DNA of 51,766 bases from Cytophagales bacterium (GCA_030446715.1 JAUJMU010000015.1:100953-152718), one strand, 5' to 3'. Shown: positions 44,865 to 51,766, counted from the first letter of the stretch. The notes: generated by a model from the letters alone, not told the origin. Numbers and translations: made by a program.

Positions 44865-47006
44865 TCAATTGTCAATTGCCTTAAGGTACATTTCCCCCAG
44901 CCGGCTGCCGGCGTGACCCGTTTGCCCCGGCGACTCTCCGGCGGGAGGCAGCACCGACCAGAAAGCCTTCTGCACGACTGGCAGGCAGCCTTCACAAACT
45001 ACTTTTTGCTCCCTTGCTTCGCTGACCAGTTGCCGCAAGGCCCGGAGAGCGGCCAGATACCGGCCCGGCTGACGGATGGCTTCTTCGCCCAGTTCACTGC
45101 CGGCCGCTTCCAGTCTGCCCAGTTCAGCTTTCGTGAGTTTTCCTTTTTCCTGCAACTTTGCCAGCACCGGCACTGCCTCCCGGATAGCAGGAAATTTCGG
45201 GTCCGGCCCGGTTTTCCGGCGGTTTACCGGTTGCCCGATTTTATCGAGTTCACCCGTCAGGCGTTTCTCCTGCGGCTTCAGCGGCGGCGGCTCAAAGCCG
45301 GTCCTGGCCACGTAGGCCCGCGAACTCTGCTGCACTTCCTTGAGCAGTTTCAGCGCCTGGTACTCATACGGCAGCGCCTCCTTCAGGCGGTAAGTCCGGA
45401 GCCGGAGTTCGGCTTCCCACATCTGGGCGAGGCAGGCTTTCAGCTTCGTTTTCACGGCCGGTTCCAGAAAAGTGGCCTCTTCGGATTCGTCGTGGGCGTG
45501 CACGAATGCCTCCAGCCCCTGCAGGTCACCGGAATGGTCGTGCCCGTCGCCGTCGAAATGGCCTTCGTCCACCAGTTTTTCCTGACCGGCAATTTCGCCG
45601 ATCATGTCTTCAAACTCTTCACCCAGAAACTTGCCGTAGCGCAGGCGCAGCACTTTCTGATCAATGCCGATGGCGTTGCTGCGTTCTTTAAAAACGTTTT
45701 CTTTGAGCCGGGGAGCTTCTTTTAAAAGTTTTTCGGTGTCGATAATAATCTGCCGCTGGCTGCGGAAATACTCCGGAACGGGGTTTATGCCCATCGTCAT
45801 GGCCTCGGCAAGGGTAACCTGGGCGGTGTCCTGCAGGGAAATAATGTAGGTATCTGACCGGGTTGACTGGGCGTGGTTGTCGGTGGCCTGCACGTAGAAG
45901 TACAGCTCGTCGCCGGGAGCCATGTCCATCCGCGCCGGCTGCAACATTTTAAACATACCCGATTCTTTCTGGAACGGAGGAAAACTGGACCCGAGGCTGA
46001 TTTTTTCCTCCCGGAATTTGACGGCTTCCCCCGAACCTTTGGCCACGGTAGCCACCAAAAAAGCTTCGCGCAGGCCGTAATCGTCTTTCAGGCTGATCTG
46101 CACCCGCACGTCCGTGGGCTTGCCGTAGGGAATCTCCACGTAAGGCTCCGGAGCGGAGATCACCAGCACGGGCGGCTTGTCTCTGATCGCCTCCAGCCGG
46201 TAAAATTCGGAAAGTTCCCCGTCCACGCGGATCTGGTACAGGCTGTTTTGGGTAATGGTTTTCACCCCCGACCAGCTGTCTTTCTGCCGCCTGAGGGGAA
46301 GAGTATCGCCTTTCCCAAGAATCAGTTCCACCCGCCGGGCGGGAATATCGGTGGTGATCCGCCAGGTGACCGTGCCGCCTTCTTCCACCGAAACGTCCGC
46401 CGTTTCCTGCTCCCGGACCGCACCGCCGGTATAGGAAGGAGGCGCAATGGTGAGGGACAATGCAGCTAGCCGGGGCCTTGCCGGTACGTTGACCTGTTGA
46501 AAAGGTGTTGACAGAGTAGCCGGTGGCGCAAAAAGCGGATCTTCCGGCGGCGGGGCCGGCCAGGCCAGTATCCCCAGGCCGACCAGCAGGCAAGCTGCCG
46601 CCGAAAACATTTCCCTCCGGTAAGACCGCTTCAGCGCCTTTTGGGTATCCACGGTTCGCAGTGCCTCCAGCAGCCTTCCGGTTTGCATGCGTTCGAGCAG
46701 CGACAGTTCACCGGCGGGTTTGAGCAACAGATGGGTACTTTCTTCCAAATGCGGAAACCGCGCATTGAGGTGAAAAGCGATTTGCCGCAGGGTAACCGAC
46801 CAGGGTCTGGCGAGGAAAAGGACAAGTGCCCAAACCAGTATAAAAGCCGGCACCGCCATTCCCCACGACCAGCCGAAAAACCGGAATCCGGCGGCACTGA
46901 TCAAAAAGGCAAGTCCCAGCGCCGGCAGCGCAGAGGGCAGCACGCCACGGATCACCAGATTCCGGCGGATGCGTTGCAGCAAAGCCATTCCTTCCCCTGT
47001 TGTCAT
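44865..47006 (-). CDS. DUF4175-like membrane protein of the BatA cluster
   Basis: This 713-residue protein starts with two membrane segments (VLPSALPALGLAFLISAAGF; MAVPAFILVWALVLFLA), and a third lies near 150 (FSAAACLLVGLGILAWPAPP). A periplasmic Ig-like part follows (ARPRLAALSLTIAPPSYTGG; VRVQISLKDDYGLREAFLVA). The C-terminal half (about 430-640) is a long charged helical region with Glu/Lys/Gln-rich repeats and a His/Asp-rich patch (EGHFDGDGHDHSGD). This is the layout of DUF4175 proteins. The start at 47006 overlaps the BatA-like gene's stop as ATGA, indicating translational coupling; ATG 46988 is an alternative. The function is unknown; the cluster is linked to envelope stress in other bacteria. 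Confidence 0.75.
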   Translation of the reverse strand: MTTGEGMALLQRIRRNLVIRGVLPSALPALGLAFLISAAGFRFFGWSWGMAVPAFILVWALVLFLARPWSVTLRQIAFHLNARFPHLEESTHLLLKPAGELSLLERMQTGRLLEALRTVDTQKALKRSYRREMFSAAACLLVGLGILAWPAPPPEDPLFAPPATLSTPFQQVNVPARPRLAALSLTIAPPSYTGGAVREQETADVSVEEGGTVTWRITTDIPARRVELILGKGDTLPLRRQKDSWSGVKTITQNSLYQIRVDGELSEFYRLEAIRDKPPVLVISAPEPYVEIPYGKPTDVRVQISLKDDYGLREAFLVATVAKGSGEAVKFREEKISLGSSFPPFQKESGMFKMLQPARMDMAPGDELYFYVQATDNHAQSTRSDTYIISLQDTAQVTLAEAMTMGINPVPEYFRSQRQIIIDTEKLLKEAPRLKENVFKERSNAIGIDQKVLRLRYGKFLGEEFEDMIGEIAGQEKLVDEGHFDGDGHDHSGDLQGLEAFVHAHDESEEATFLEPAVKTKLKACLAQMWEAELRLRTYRLKEALPYEYQALKLLKEVQQSSRAYVARTGFEPPPLKPQEKRLTGELDKIGQPVNRRKTGPDPKFPAIREAVPVLAKLQEKGKLTKAELGRLEAAGSELGEEAIRQPGRYLAALRALRQLVSEAREQKVVCEGCLPVVQKAFWSVLPPAGESPGQTGHAGSRLGEMYLKAIDN

Positions 47007-48535
47007 GCGGTTACTCGTTTGGTGGTTTCCCGCTTTTGCCGGTGGGAAAGCCACCTTTCCAGCCAGAAAAGCAGCAAGGCTGCCAGCAGGAGCGGCTCGC
47101 GCAAAGGTACGGTCCGGTCAGCAACGGGGCGGTCTGGTTTTTTGCCATCCGTGCGGGGCATCAACTGCCGGGCATCCACTCCGCGTAAATCGGTAAAGCC
47201 GGTACGCGGGGCACGGGGCTCCCACAACGAAGTGCGGAGCAAACTCAGCAGGGCCTCGGGAAATGCGGGGCTCCAGGCGAGGTCATTCCACTGTGGGGCA
47301 AACCGGCTGTTGAAGTAGTAAGTGACCGGACCACGCTGGTCGTCGCGGCTGAGCATTGACTCCCCGAAGCCATTCCGCCAAACCGGCAGGCCGGGAACAT
47401 CGCCTTTGAATTGTCTGGAAACATCCACTGGCCGGGCACTGACCAGCGGCCACTCCAGCCAGGTATTTATATTGTGAGCGGAATCAGAAAGCGGATACCG
47501 GAACAGGACGCTGGTTTCCGTGACGTCACTTTCCGGAAAAGGTGCGTGCGAAAGCCAGAAAACCATGTTCTCCGGGAAAGCAATTTTATCCGGACCAGTT
47601 GTGACCGTAATCACCATCTTCCGGCCCGTGAAGCGGGAGATCGCCTGCAGGGCGGTCTGCAGGTAACGGACATCGGAACTGTACCGGGTGGCGTAATAAA
47701 TATTTATCCGCGTGGTGGCGGTATCCACCTGCACTGCATTGCCGCCGTTCAGCCGCACCGACGGAGCACCATTGGACGTAGTTACCTGCAAAATCTGTCC
47801 GCCTGGCTGCGGGAACCTTCCCGTTCGAGCGGGCAAAGTGCTGATGCGCAGTTGGTTTCCTGCCGGGCGGCTCTCTCCCCACACCACGCGCAGGCTGTCG
47901 GTGGTGGTAAGGTACGTTTCATGTATCCAGGTGGTGGTCGTGTCAGAAGCAGGAAAAGTCAGCCAGTTTACGCCCAGGCCCACTGCCGGCCGTTCTCCCT
48001 TCAGGGAAGCCAGCCTTTCGCCGGTCAGGAGGAAAACCGCTGCCTGGTCCGGCAATAATTGCGCTGCTTCCCGGAGCAGCGACCAGTAATTTTCCGGCTC
48101 CTCCGTACGGTTCCGGTTAACAGGAGGTTTGCCAACTTCAATCACTGGAAAGCCCTCCGTAAACCACCTCTGTTCCGTTGCGGTCGTGGTCAGGCTGTCC
48201 ATCGCCTGTCTTACGAGGCTCGCAGAGTCGGCCACCTGGGCTGCCAGTTCGGGGCTCACCAGAAGCCAGTTTTTTACCTTTTCTTCTCCCGGCGTTACCC
48301 ACTGCGGCCCGGCCAGCAGCAGGGCCAGCAGACTCAGCAGTCCGCAGCGGACCAGCAGGAGCCACAACTCACCCAGCCGGATGCTGCTCATGCGGCGGCT
48401 CTGCGCCTCTTTCAGCAAGGCAATGCTGCCCACCCTGATCCGGCGGCCCTGCTTCCGGTTCCACAGGTGGATGGCAACCGGCACGGCCAGCCCCAGCAGG
48501 GAAAAAGGCCAGAAAGGTTGCAGCAGTTGGAGCAT
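47003..48535 (-). CDS. BatA (aerotolerance) domain membrane protein
   Basis: This 510-residue protein opens with the BatA N-terminal domain: PFWPFSLLGLAVPVAIHLWNRK (membrane segment 1), the basic KQGRRIRVGSIALLKEAQSRRMSS, then LWLLLVRCGLLSLLALLLAGPQW (membrane segment 2). A large periplasmic part without an obvious MIDAS motif follows. The C-terminal membrane segment is LLLAALLLFWLERWLSH and the protein ends in a basic tail. BatA-type proteins, named for Bacteroides aerotolerance, work with DUF58 and MoxR proteins. It overlaps the DUF4175 gene by 4 bases. The DUF58 gene lies 79 bases upstream, separated by a low-complexity repeat. Confidence 0.85.
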   Translation of the reverse strand: MLQLLQPFWPFSLLGLAVPVAIHLWNRKQGRRIRVGSIALLKEAQSRRMSSIRLGELWLLLVRCGLLSLLALLLAGPQWVTPGEEKVKNWLLVSPELAAQVADSASLVRQAMDSLTTTATEQRWFTEGFPVIEVGKPPVNRNRTEEPENYWSLLREAAQLLPDQAAVFLLTGERLASLKGERPAVGLGVNWLTFPASDTTTTWIHETYLTTTDSLRVVWGESRPAGNQLRISTLPARTGRFPQPGGQILQVTTSNGAPSVRLNGGNAVQVDTATTRINIYYATRYSSDVRYLQTALQAISRFTGRKMVITVTTGPDKIAFPENMVFWLSHAPFPESDVTETSVLFRYPLSDSAHNINTWLEWPLVSARPVDVSRQFKGDVPGLPVWRNGFGESMLSRDDQRGPVTYYFNSRFAPQWNDLAWSPAFPEALLSLLRTSLWEPRAPRTGFTDLRGVDARQLMPRTDGKKPDRPVADRTVPLREPLLLAALLLFWLERWLSHRQKRETTKRVTA

Positions 48536-48544
48536 GGGAGGAGA

Positions 48545-48614
48545 AGGGGGTTAGTAGTTAGTGGTTAGTGGTTAGGAGGGAAATAGTGGGCTGTTATCTA
48601 TTATCTGCTATTTG
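48545..48614. repeat. Low-complexity repeat between DUF58 and BatA genes
   Basis: Runs of TTAGTAGTTAGTGGTTAGTGG and of TTATCTATTATCTGC / TTATCTGTTATCC words fill this 70-base spacer. They belong to the same class as the spacers at 21.9 and 30.5 kb. Confidence 0.55.
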
Positions 48615-49496
48615 TTATCTGTTATCCGTTATTTGTTTCAAAAAGTCGCGGAGGGCTTCGTCGAGGGGCTGGTCGGTGATCTGCAGGCGGTAGTATACGT
48701 CGTTTTCCAGCATGCGGCGGCGGGTGGTTTCCAGATAATCCTGCAAGCTCTTCCGGTAACTTTCCCGCAGTCCGTCGGTGGCAACTTCCACCTGCCGGCC
48801 GGTTTCCCAGTCTTCCAGCGTCACGTGGCCGCCGTAGCTCAGGTTCAGTTCGTTGGCCGCCAGCAGTCCGATCACAATCACTTCGTTGCCGTGCGCCCTG
48901 ATCTGACTGATCAGCCGGGTAATTTCATTATCGGTTTCGTACAGATCAGTTATGATAACGGTCAGTTCGCGGCCGGTGGTACCCGCCAGCAGCTTAATTC
49001 CTTCTTCCTTGCCGGGAAAAGTACTGCCCGGTTGCAGATTTTCAAGCTGGTAAAACAGCCGTTGCAGGTGCTGGGTGTCGCGGCGGGGCGTCAGGGAAAA
49101 AACATTGCCTTTGCTCATCGTAAACAGCCCAACGGCGTCGCCCTGGCTCTGCGCCAGATACGCAAGGGCCGCCGCCAGCCACCGGGCATACTGGATTTTG
49201 GTCACTCCGTCGTCTTCATGGTTCATGGACGCACTGGCATCCACCACCAGACGTACGGTGATGCTGTTTTCGGTCTCAGCCTCCCGGATGTAGTACCGGT
49301 CGGACCGGGCAAACAGTTTCCAGTCGAGCTGCCGCAGATCGTCGCCGGGCTGGTAGCTGCGGTACTGGCTGAACTCCATGCCCGAACCTTTCTGCGCACT
49401 TTTCTGCATCCCGGTCATAAACCCGTCCACCACCGTTTTTGCCAGCAGGGACAGATTCTTGAGAGAGGCCAGGGTTTTGGGAGTGAGCAGGGACAC
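48615..49496 (-). CDS. DUF58 domain protein (MoxR-associated, vWA-like)
   Basis: This 293-residue cytoplasmic protein shows the DUF58 signature GSGMEFSQYRSYQPGDDLRQLDW (about 38-60), with KLFARSDRYYIREAE after it. A von Willebrand A-like fold follows (VRLVVDASASMNH, where the D-A-S-A-S MIDAS motif is intact, about 81-93; TVIITDLYE, about 178-186). Family members usually act with a MoxR AAA ATPase as a chaperone-like pair for metal insertion or complex assembly. No MoxR gene is found in the 335 bases upstream. The start is a GTG at 49496 (MSLLTPKTLASLKN). It heads the minus-strand set DUF58-BatA-DUF4175-GATase-like. Confidence 0.92.
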   Translation of the reverse strand: MSLLTPKTLASLKNLSLLAKTVVDGFMTGMQKSAQKGSGMEFSQYRSYQPGDDLRQLDWKLFARSDRYYIREAETENSITVRLVVDASASMNHEDDGVTKIQYARWLAAALAYLAQSQGDAVGLFTMSKGNVFSLTPRRDTQHLQRLFYQLENLQPGSTFPGKEEGIKLLAGTTGRELTVIITDLYETDNEITRLISQIRAHGNEVIVIGLLAANELNLSYGGHVTLEDWETGRQVEVATDGLRESYRKSLQDYLETTRRRMLENDVYYRLQITDQPLDEALRDFLKQITDNR

Positions 49497-49578
49497 GATG
49501 GTATTTGAAGGATGAAAGTTGATAATTTAAAATGAGTGTGGCGTAGTTCGGGTTATCTGTTGGCCTTGCAACTGCCAG

Positions 49579-49606
49579 CTGATTCAAGCGTCCGCGCTTG
49601 AATCAG
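49579..49606. repeat. REP-like palindrome B
   Basis: CTGATTCAAGCG TCCG CGCTTGAATCAG, perfect 12-base arms. It lies upstream of the DUF58 gene and is the leftmost member of the cluster around the RAYT gene. Confidence 0.85.
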
Positions 49607-49615
49607 TCTGAGGTA

Positions 49616-49660
49616 ATATCTGAATGAAGCAGACAAAATATGTCTGCTTCATTCAGATAT
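49616..49660. repeat. Perfect 20-bp stem hairpin next to palindrome B
   Basis: ATATCTGAATGAAGCAGACA (49616-49635) is perfectly complementary to 49641-49660, with an AAATA loop. Its sequence is unrelated to the REP palindromes. No T-run follows, so it is not a standard terminator. Confidence 0.85.
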
Positions 49661-49830
49661 CCGATAAAAAGAAGGTTAAGCACAGATTGAATTTAGGGAT
49701 AACTTTATAACCAGGGAAAATAAGACTTTGATCTAATTGCCGGTTGATGATAATGGTGCCTCTTCGAATGAGTAGGTCTCATTTGAAAAGTACAGGCTTG
49801 AAAAGCTTCATTGAAATCTTCTTTCATTAA

Positions 49831-50163
49831 ATGCTTATTATGAAAACTTATCTCAAAAGGGCTGGTAGTATCTTGATTATTTGTGAATCAGCAGTTTTAA
49901 TGTTGTATGCCCTGAATCACTTTTTTGCAGATAAATTATTAGAAACAACCGGTTTCGATACCTGGTCTGAAGATTATGAAGAGATTGTCCGCTGGGTAGT
50001 TATAAATAACCTGTTAGCTACCCCGGTACTGTTCTTGTACAGTATTAGTTCTCTTATAAATAACAGGCATCAGAGAATTAATTACGGTACTTTATTTGCT
50101 TTGCTCAGTAGTAGTTTTTACTTGACTTTACTTTTTCGTGATATGTACCTTAAATCTGTTTGA
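49831..50163 (+). CDS. Small hypothetical membrane protein
   Basis: This 110-residue protein has about three membrane segments: AGSILIICESAVLMLYAL (about 12-29), VINNLLATPVLFLYSISSLI (about 56-75) and YGTLFALLSSSFYLTLLF (about 85-102). A short acidic loop (FDTWSEDYEEIVRW) lies between the first two. The family is not recognised. It starts at ATG 49831, or at ATG 49840 (MKTYLKRAG). It is clearly more A/T-rich than the surrounding genes and sits between REP palindromes B and C, so it may be acquired cargo; that is inference. Confidence 0.6.
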   Translation: MLIMKTYLKRAGSILIICESAVLMLYALNHFFADKLLETTGFDTWSEDYEEIVRWVVINNLLATPVLFLYSISSLINNRHQRINYGTLFALLSSSFYLTLLFRDMYLKSV

Positions 50164-50199
50164 GTGAAATTATAATCAGGTTAACTGCCAGTACAGACT

Positions 50200-50223
50200 G
50201 ATTCAAGCGTCCACGCTTGAATC
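50200..50223. repeat. REP-like palindrome C
   Basis: GATTCAAGCGT CC ACGCTTGAATC, perfect 11-base arms. It lies 50 bases past the RAYT stop, between the RAYT and small membrane protein genes. Confidence 0.85.
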
Positions 50224-50273
50224 TCTTCAATGGAAATCTAATCTGAAATTCCCACGCGCTGATCTGTTATTTT

Positions 50274-50831
50274 TCATACGGGGCACAATTTAACCGGACT
50301 GGACGGATAAGCACTGCTGTAGTAATAGTCCTGAGGTTCGGCCACAAAACCTGACCTGACCGGATTCTGGTGGATATAATTGATTTTCTGCTGAACCTTA
50401 GCCAGATGATCAAGCAGAACAGGGTAATTTTCGTTTTGCCACAACTGATGATAGTTTTGCCACAACTGATGATATTTATTGAGCGGATTTTCCGATCCGT
50501 GCTTTCTGAAGAGAGGTAACATCCAGTCCTTTCGGCTCTCCTGCGGATTATTCATGATCATCTTGACCAGTTCTTTGGAAGTGAATGTTTTAAAGTCTCT
50601 CAAAGTGTTGCCCAAAGGTTTTTCAAGTGATCTTGCTACCAGATGCAGATGGTTGGTCATCAGCACATATGCAAAAACTTCCAGTCCTTTGTTTTTCACG
50701 CAGTGGTTCAGACAATCCACAACAAAATCTCTGTAAAGGCGTCGGGTGAACACATCTGCCCAGTCAACAACGGTCAAAGTGAGAAAGCTGACATCGTTTG
50801 GTGCAGTTGTTCTTCGCATTGTTAAAAGCAT
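50274..50831 (-). CDS. REP-associated tyrosine transposase (RAYT), Y1/HUH family
   Basis: This 185-residue, single-domain Y1 transposase is related to IS200/IS605 TnpA. Such enzymes (TnpA-REP) cut and join single-stranded DNA at REP hairpins. The metal-binding motif is YVLMTNHLHLVARS (His61 and His63, HLH form). The catalytic Tyr152 lies in the RAYT hallmark KINYIHQNPVRSGFV. LGNTLRDFKTFTSKEL is also typical. The start is ATG 50831 or 50819. The frame is open to 50954, but those codons only translate REP palindromes. Palindrome D touches the 50831 start codon. A 7-residue tandem repeat (YHQLWQN twice) precedes Tyr152. No terminal repeats typical of a free IS are seen; palindromes lie on both sides. 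Confidence 0.88.
   Translation of the reverse strand: MLLTMRRTTAPNDVSFLTLTVVDWADVFTRRLYRDFVVDCLNHCVKNKGLEVFAYVLMTNHLHLVARSLEKPLGNTLRDFKTFTSKELVKMIMNNPQESRKDWMLPLFRKHGSENPLNKYHQLWQNYHQLWQNENYPVLLDHLAKVQQKINYIHQNPVRSGFVAEPQDYYYSSAYPSSPVKLCPV
50434..50475. repeat. 21-bp exact tandem duplication inside the RAYT gene
   Basis: GTTTTGCCACAACTGATGATA is present twice without a gap (50434-50454 and 50455-50475 by 21-base unit, the first base of copy 2 being 50455). It duplicates seven residues (YHQLWQN) in frame, so the reading frame is kept. Confidence 0.9.
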
Positions 50832-50860
50832 CTGGTTCAAGCGTGGACGCTTGAACCAGA
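50831..50860. repeat. REP-like palindrome D
   Basis: TCTGGTTCAAGCGT GG ACGCTTGAACCAGA, perfect 14-base arms, the best-formed copy. Its left edge shares a base with the RAYT start codon at 50829-50831, so it lies in the RAYT promoter/leader. Confidence 0.9.
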
Positions 50861-50899
50861 AAATGTAATGTTGGATACTGATACTGACTTTGTTTACAA

Positions 50900-50950
50900 A
50901 CTGGTTCAGGCGTCTAACAAACTGGCTCAAGTGTCCACGCTTGAACCAGT
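50900..50950. repeat. REP-like palindrome E plus half-copy
   Basis: A half element ACTGGTTCAGGCGT (50900-50913) is followed by a full one, ACTGGCTCAAGTGT CC ACGCTTGAACCAGT (50921-50950, two mismatches). With D, 40 bases away, this makes a clustered REP array upstream of the RAYT gene. Confidence 0.8.
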
Positions 50951-50954
50951 CCAT

Positions 50955-51127
50955 TCAGTCCGATTCTGCTGCCTGTCTGATGACTTGGTTGCGTTCCGGA
51001 AGTAATTTTTTCATGTAGCCGGTGAGCACCAACTGGTTGAACAGCTGCCCCAGAGGTCCCAAGGGAGACTGGAAATCAAATTTATCCGTCATGAGTGTAA
51101 ACTGACCCTGCTCACGGACCCCACGAA
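50955..51127 (-). pseudogene. C-terminal fragment of an SRPBCC family protein
   Basis: The frame encodes GVREQGQFTLMTDKFDFQSP, then LGQLFNQLVLTGYMKKLL and ERNQVIRQAAESD, which matches from memory the last third of START/SRPBCC-fold proteins of Cytophagales (full length about 150 residues). The first two thirds are missing. Upstream, the sequence switches directly into palindrome F (51128-51155). Downstream, palindrome E begins 4 bases after the stop. It has no start codon of its own outside the palindrome and is a remnant. Confidence 0.7.
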
Positions 51128-51155
51128 CCGGATCAAGCGTGGACGCTTGATCCGG
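51128..51155. repeat. REP-like palindrome F at a gene breakpoint
   Basis: CCGGATCAAGCGT GG ACGCTTGATCCGG, perfect 13-base arms. It lies exactly where the DUF433 gene ends and the truncated SRPBCC sequence begins. The outer bases differ from D (GATC in place of GGTTC) while both arms stay complementary. Confidence 0.88.
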
Positions 51156-51384
51156 TATGAGTAAAATCCTCATACCTGAATTGAGGAGATGTGATTACGC
51201 GGCCTGCCAATTCAGTTATTGCTTCAGCCTGTTCGCGGCTTACACCCGGGAATCCCTGGAGGAACTCATCCAAGGAACGGGCTTCCGGATAATCAAAAAG
51301 AGTTTGTACAGCTACTCTGGTGCCGCGGAATACGGGTGTGCCTCCCAGTATTTCCTTGTTTACCTCAATTACGTTTTGATTCAT
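51133..51384 (-). CDS. DUF433 protein (antitoxin-like)
   Basis: This 83-residue protein has the DUF433 core: EILGGTPVFRGTRVAVQTLFDY (about 11-32), then SLDEFLQGFPGVSREQAEAITELA (about 37-60). DUF433 proteins are predicted DNA-binding antitoxins usually followed by a DUF5615 PIN-like toxin. No such toxin follows here; the next sequence is palindrome F and an SRPBCC remnant. The last residues (GSSVHA) and the stop codon are encoded by the palindrome itself, so the native C-terminus has been replaced. ATG 51384 (MNQNVIEVNKE) is used; a GTG at 51423 is less likely. Confidence 0.82.
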   Translation of the reverse strand: MNQNVIEVNKEILGGTPVFRGTRVAVQTLFDYPEARSLDEFLQGFPGVSREQAEAITELAGRVITSPQFRYEDFTHTGSSVHA

Positions 51385-51504
51385 AAAGGTTTTGCCGTTA
51401 TTCTCCAATAAACGGAAACTCACCGGAAACTGCTGATTACCATCAGGATTTTGCGTCCATTTACAGAAAAATTTTGGCGTCCATATCAGAAGACTTTACC
51501 ATTT

Positions 51505-51532
51505 CTGATTCAGGCGTCCACGCTTGATCCAG
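51505..51532. repeat. REP-like palindrome G (imperfect)
   Basis: CTGATTCAGGCGT CC ACGCTTGATCCAG, 13-base arms with three mismatches. It lies upstream of the DUF433 gene and is the rightmost copy seen. The remaining 234 bases to the window end show no gene I can support. Confidence 0.65.
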
Positions 51533-51766
51533 TTTGAGCTACCGCTGACGCAAATAATCACCGTTGTGGTGGAGCAATGCATTCAGGCAGGGGGGCATTT
51601 CAGCGTGGTGTTATGGGTGGTTATTCTTTTAGTGAATATCCCAGATCATTTTTAATTGTCCTGTTTTCGCCCCAAGAGGCAAGTACCGCAGATAAGCTTC
51701 ATTGGTGTAACAGACCTGCGGCGAAATAAAGTACTGTAAAACAACAAGTTACAATAAATGCAGTTG

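Noticed and set aside
50832-50954. The longer RAYT frame starting at 50954
   Set aside because: The extra codons only translate REP palindromes D and E; RAYT homology begins at MRRTTAPND/MLLTMRR.
51629-51745. A short minus-strand frame at the right edge (LQYFISPQVCYTNEAYLRYL and onward)
   Set aside because: It has protein-like composition but no start codon and no recognised family; too short to call.
1-51766. CRISPR arrays, tRNA and rRNA genes, prophage
   Set aside because: No regularly spaced direct repeats, no cloverleaf or rRNA sequence noticed, and no phage structural genes seen.

Overview
The window looks like a chromosomal segment of a Bacteroidota member, most likely a Cytophagales/Spirosomaceae-type bacterium. 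The evidence is the rplM-rpsI-rpsB-tsf gene order, a near-consensus Bacteroidota promoter (TTG-N20-TACATTTG) before rplM, lack of Shine-Dalgarno sequences, and families such as DUF4468, OmpL-like porins, DUF4175 and DUF1361. No rRNA, tRNA or CRISPR array was seen.

Layout. 0-4.2 kb: adaptor, permease and outer-membrane channel of a MacB-type tripartite exporter. 4.3-8.2 kb (minus): a PIF1-like helicase with HRDC and HTH domains, and an unknown protein. 8.5-11.4 kb: ribosomal proteins L13, S9 and S2, and EF-Ts. 11.6-22 kb: a nitrogen-assimilation block, with porin-DUF4468-amt on the minus strand diverging from gltB-gltD across a 0.9 kb spacer. 22.3-30.4 kb: hemB, a small membrane protein, an SDR oxidoreductase, a polytopic membrane protein, a GH140/DUF4038 glycosidase and a cyclophilin lipoprotein. 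30.6-39.6 kb: a DUF4011-type SF1 helicase with a nuclease-like C-terminus, a Gfo/Idh/MocA oxidoreductase, a Uma2 nuclease-fold protein, a PAS histidine kinase, DUF1361 and diacylglycerol kinase. 40-42.3 kb: a broken PhoX-like gene joined in frame to a di-heme cytochrome c peroxidase. 42.5-49.5 kb (minus): a DUF58-BatA-DUF4175-GATase-like cluster without a MoxR ATPase. 49.5-51.5 kb: a REP/RAYT region.

The most interesting region is the right end. A single-domain Y1 (HUH-type) transposase gene, whose start codon lies on the edge of a palindrome, is surrounded by at least seven copies of a 24-30 bp palindrome (core AAGCGT-GG/CC-ACGCTT). Two relatives lie at 42.4 kb and more divergent ones at 22.1-22.3 kb. 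One copy sits at a gene breakpoint: it supplies the last codons and stop of a DUF433 gene, and it abuts a beheaded SRPBCC gene. This fits an active or recently active REP-RAYT system.

Several genes carry frame disruptions. gltB has four single-base losses in 630 bp, the PhoX-like gene has four shifts in about 455 bp, and the DUF4011 helicase has one. The reading frames can be restored exactly, so sequencing or assembly error is at least as likely as true decay. Spacers hold several other dispersed repeat and hairpin families, described individually.
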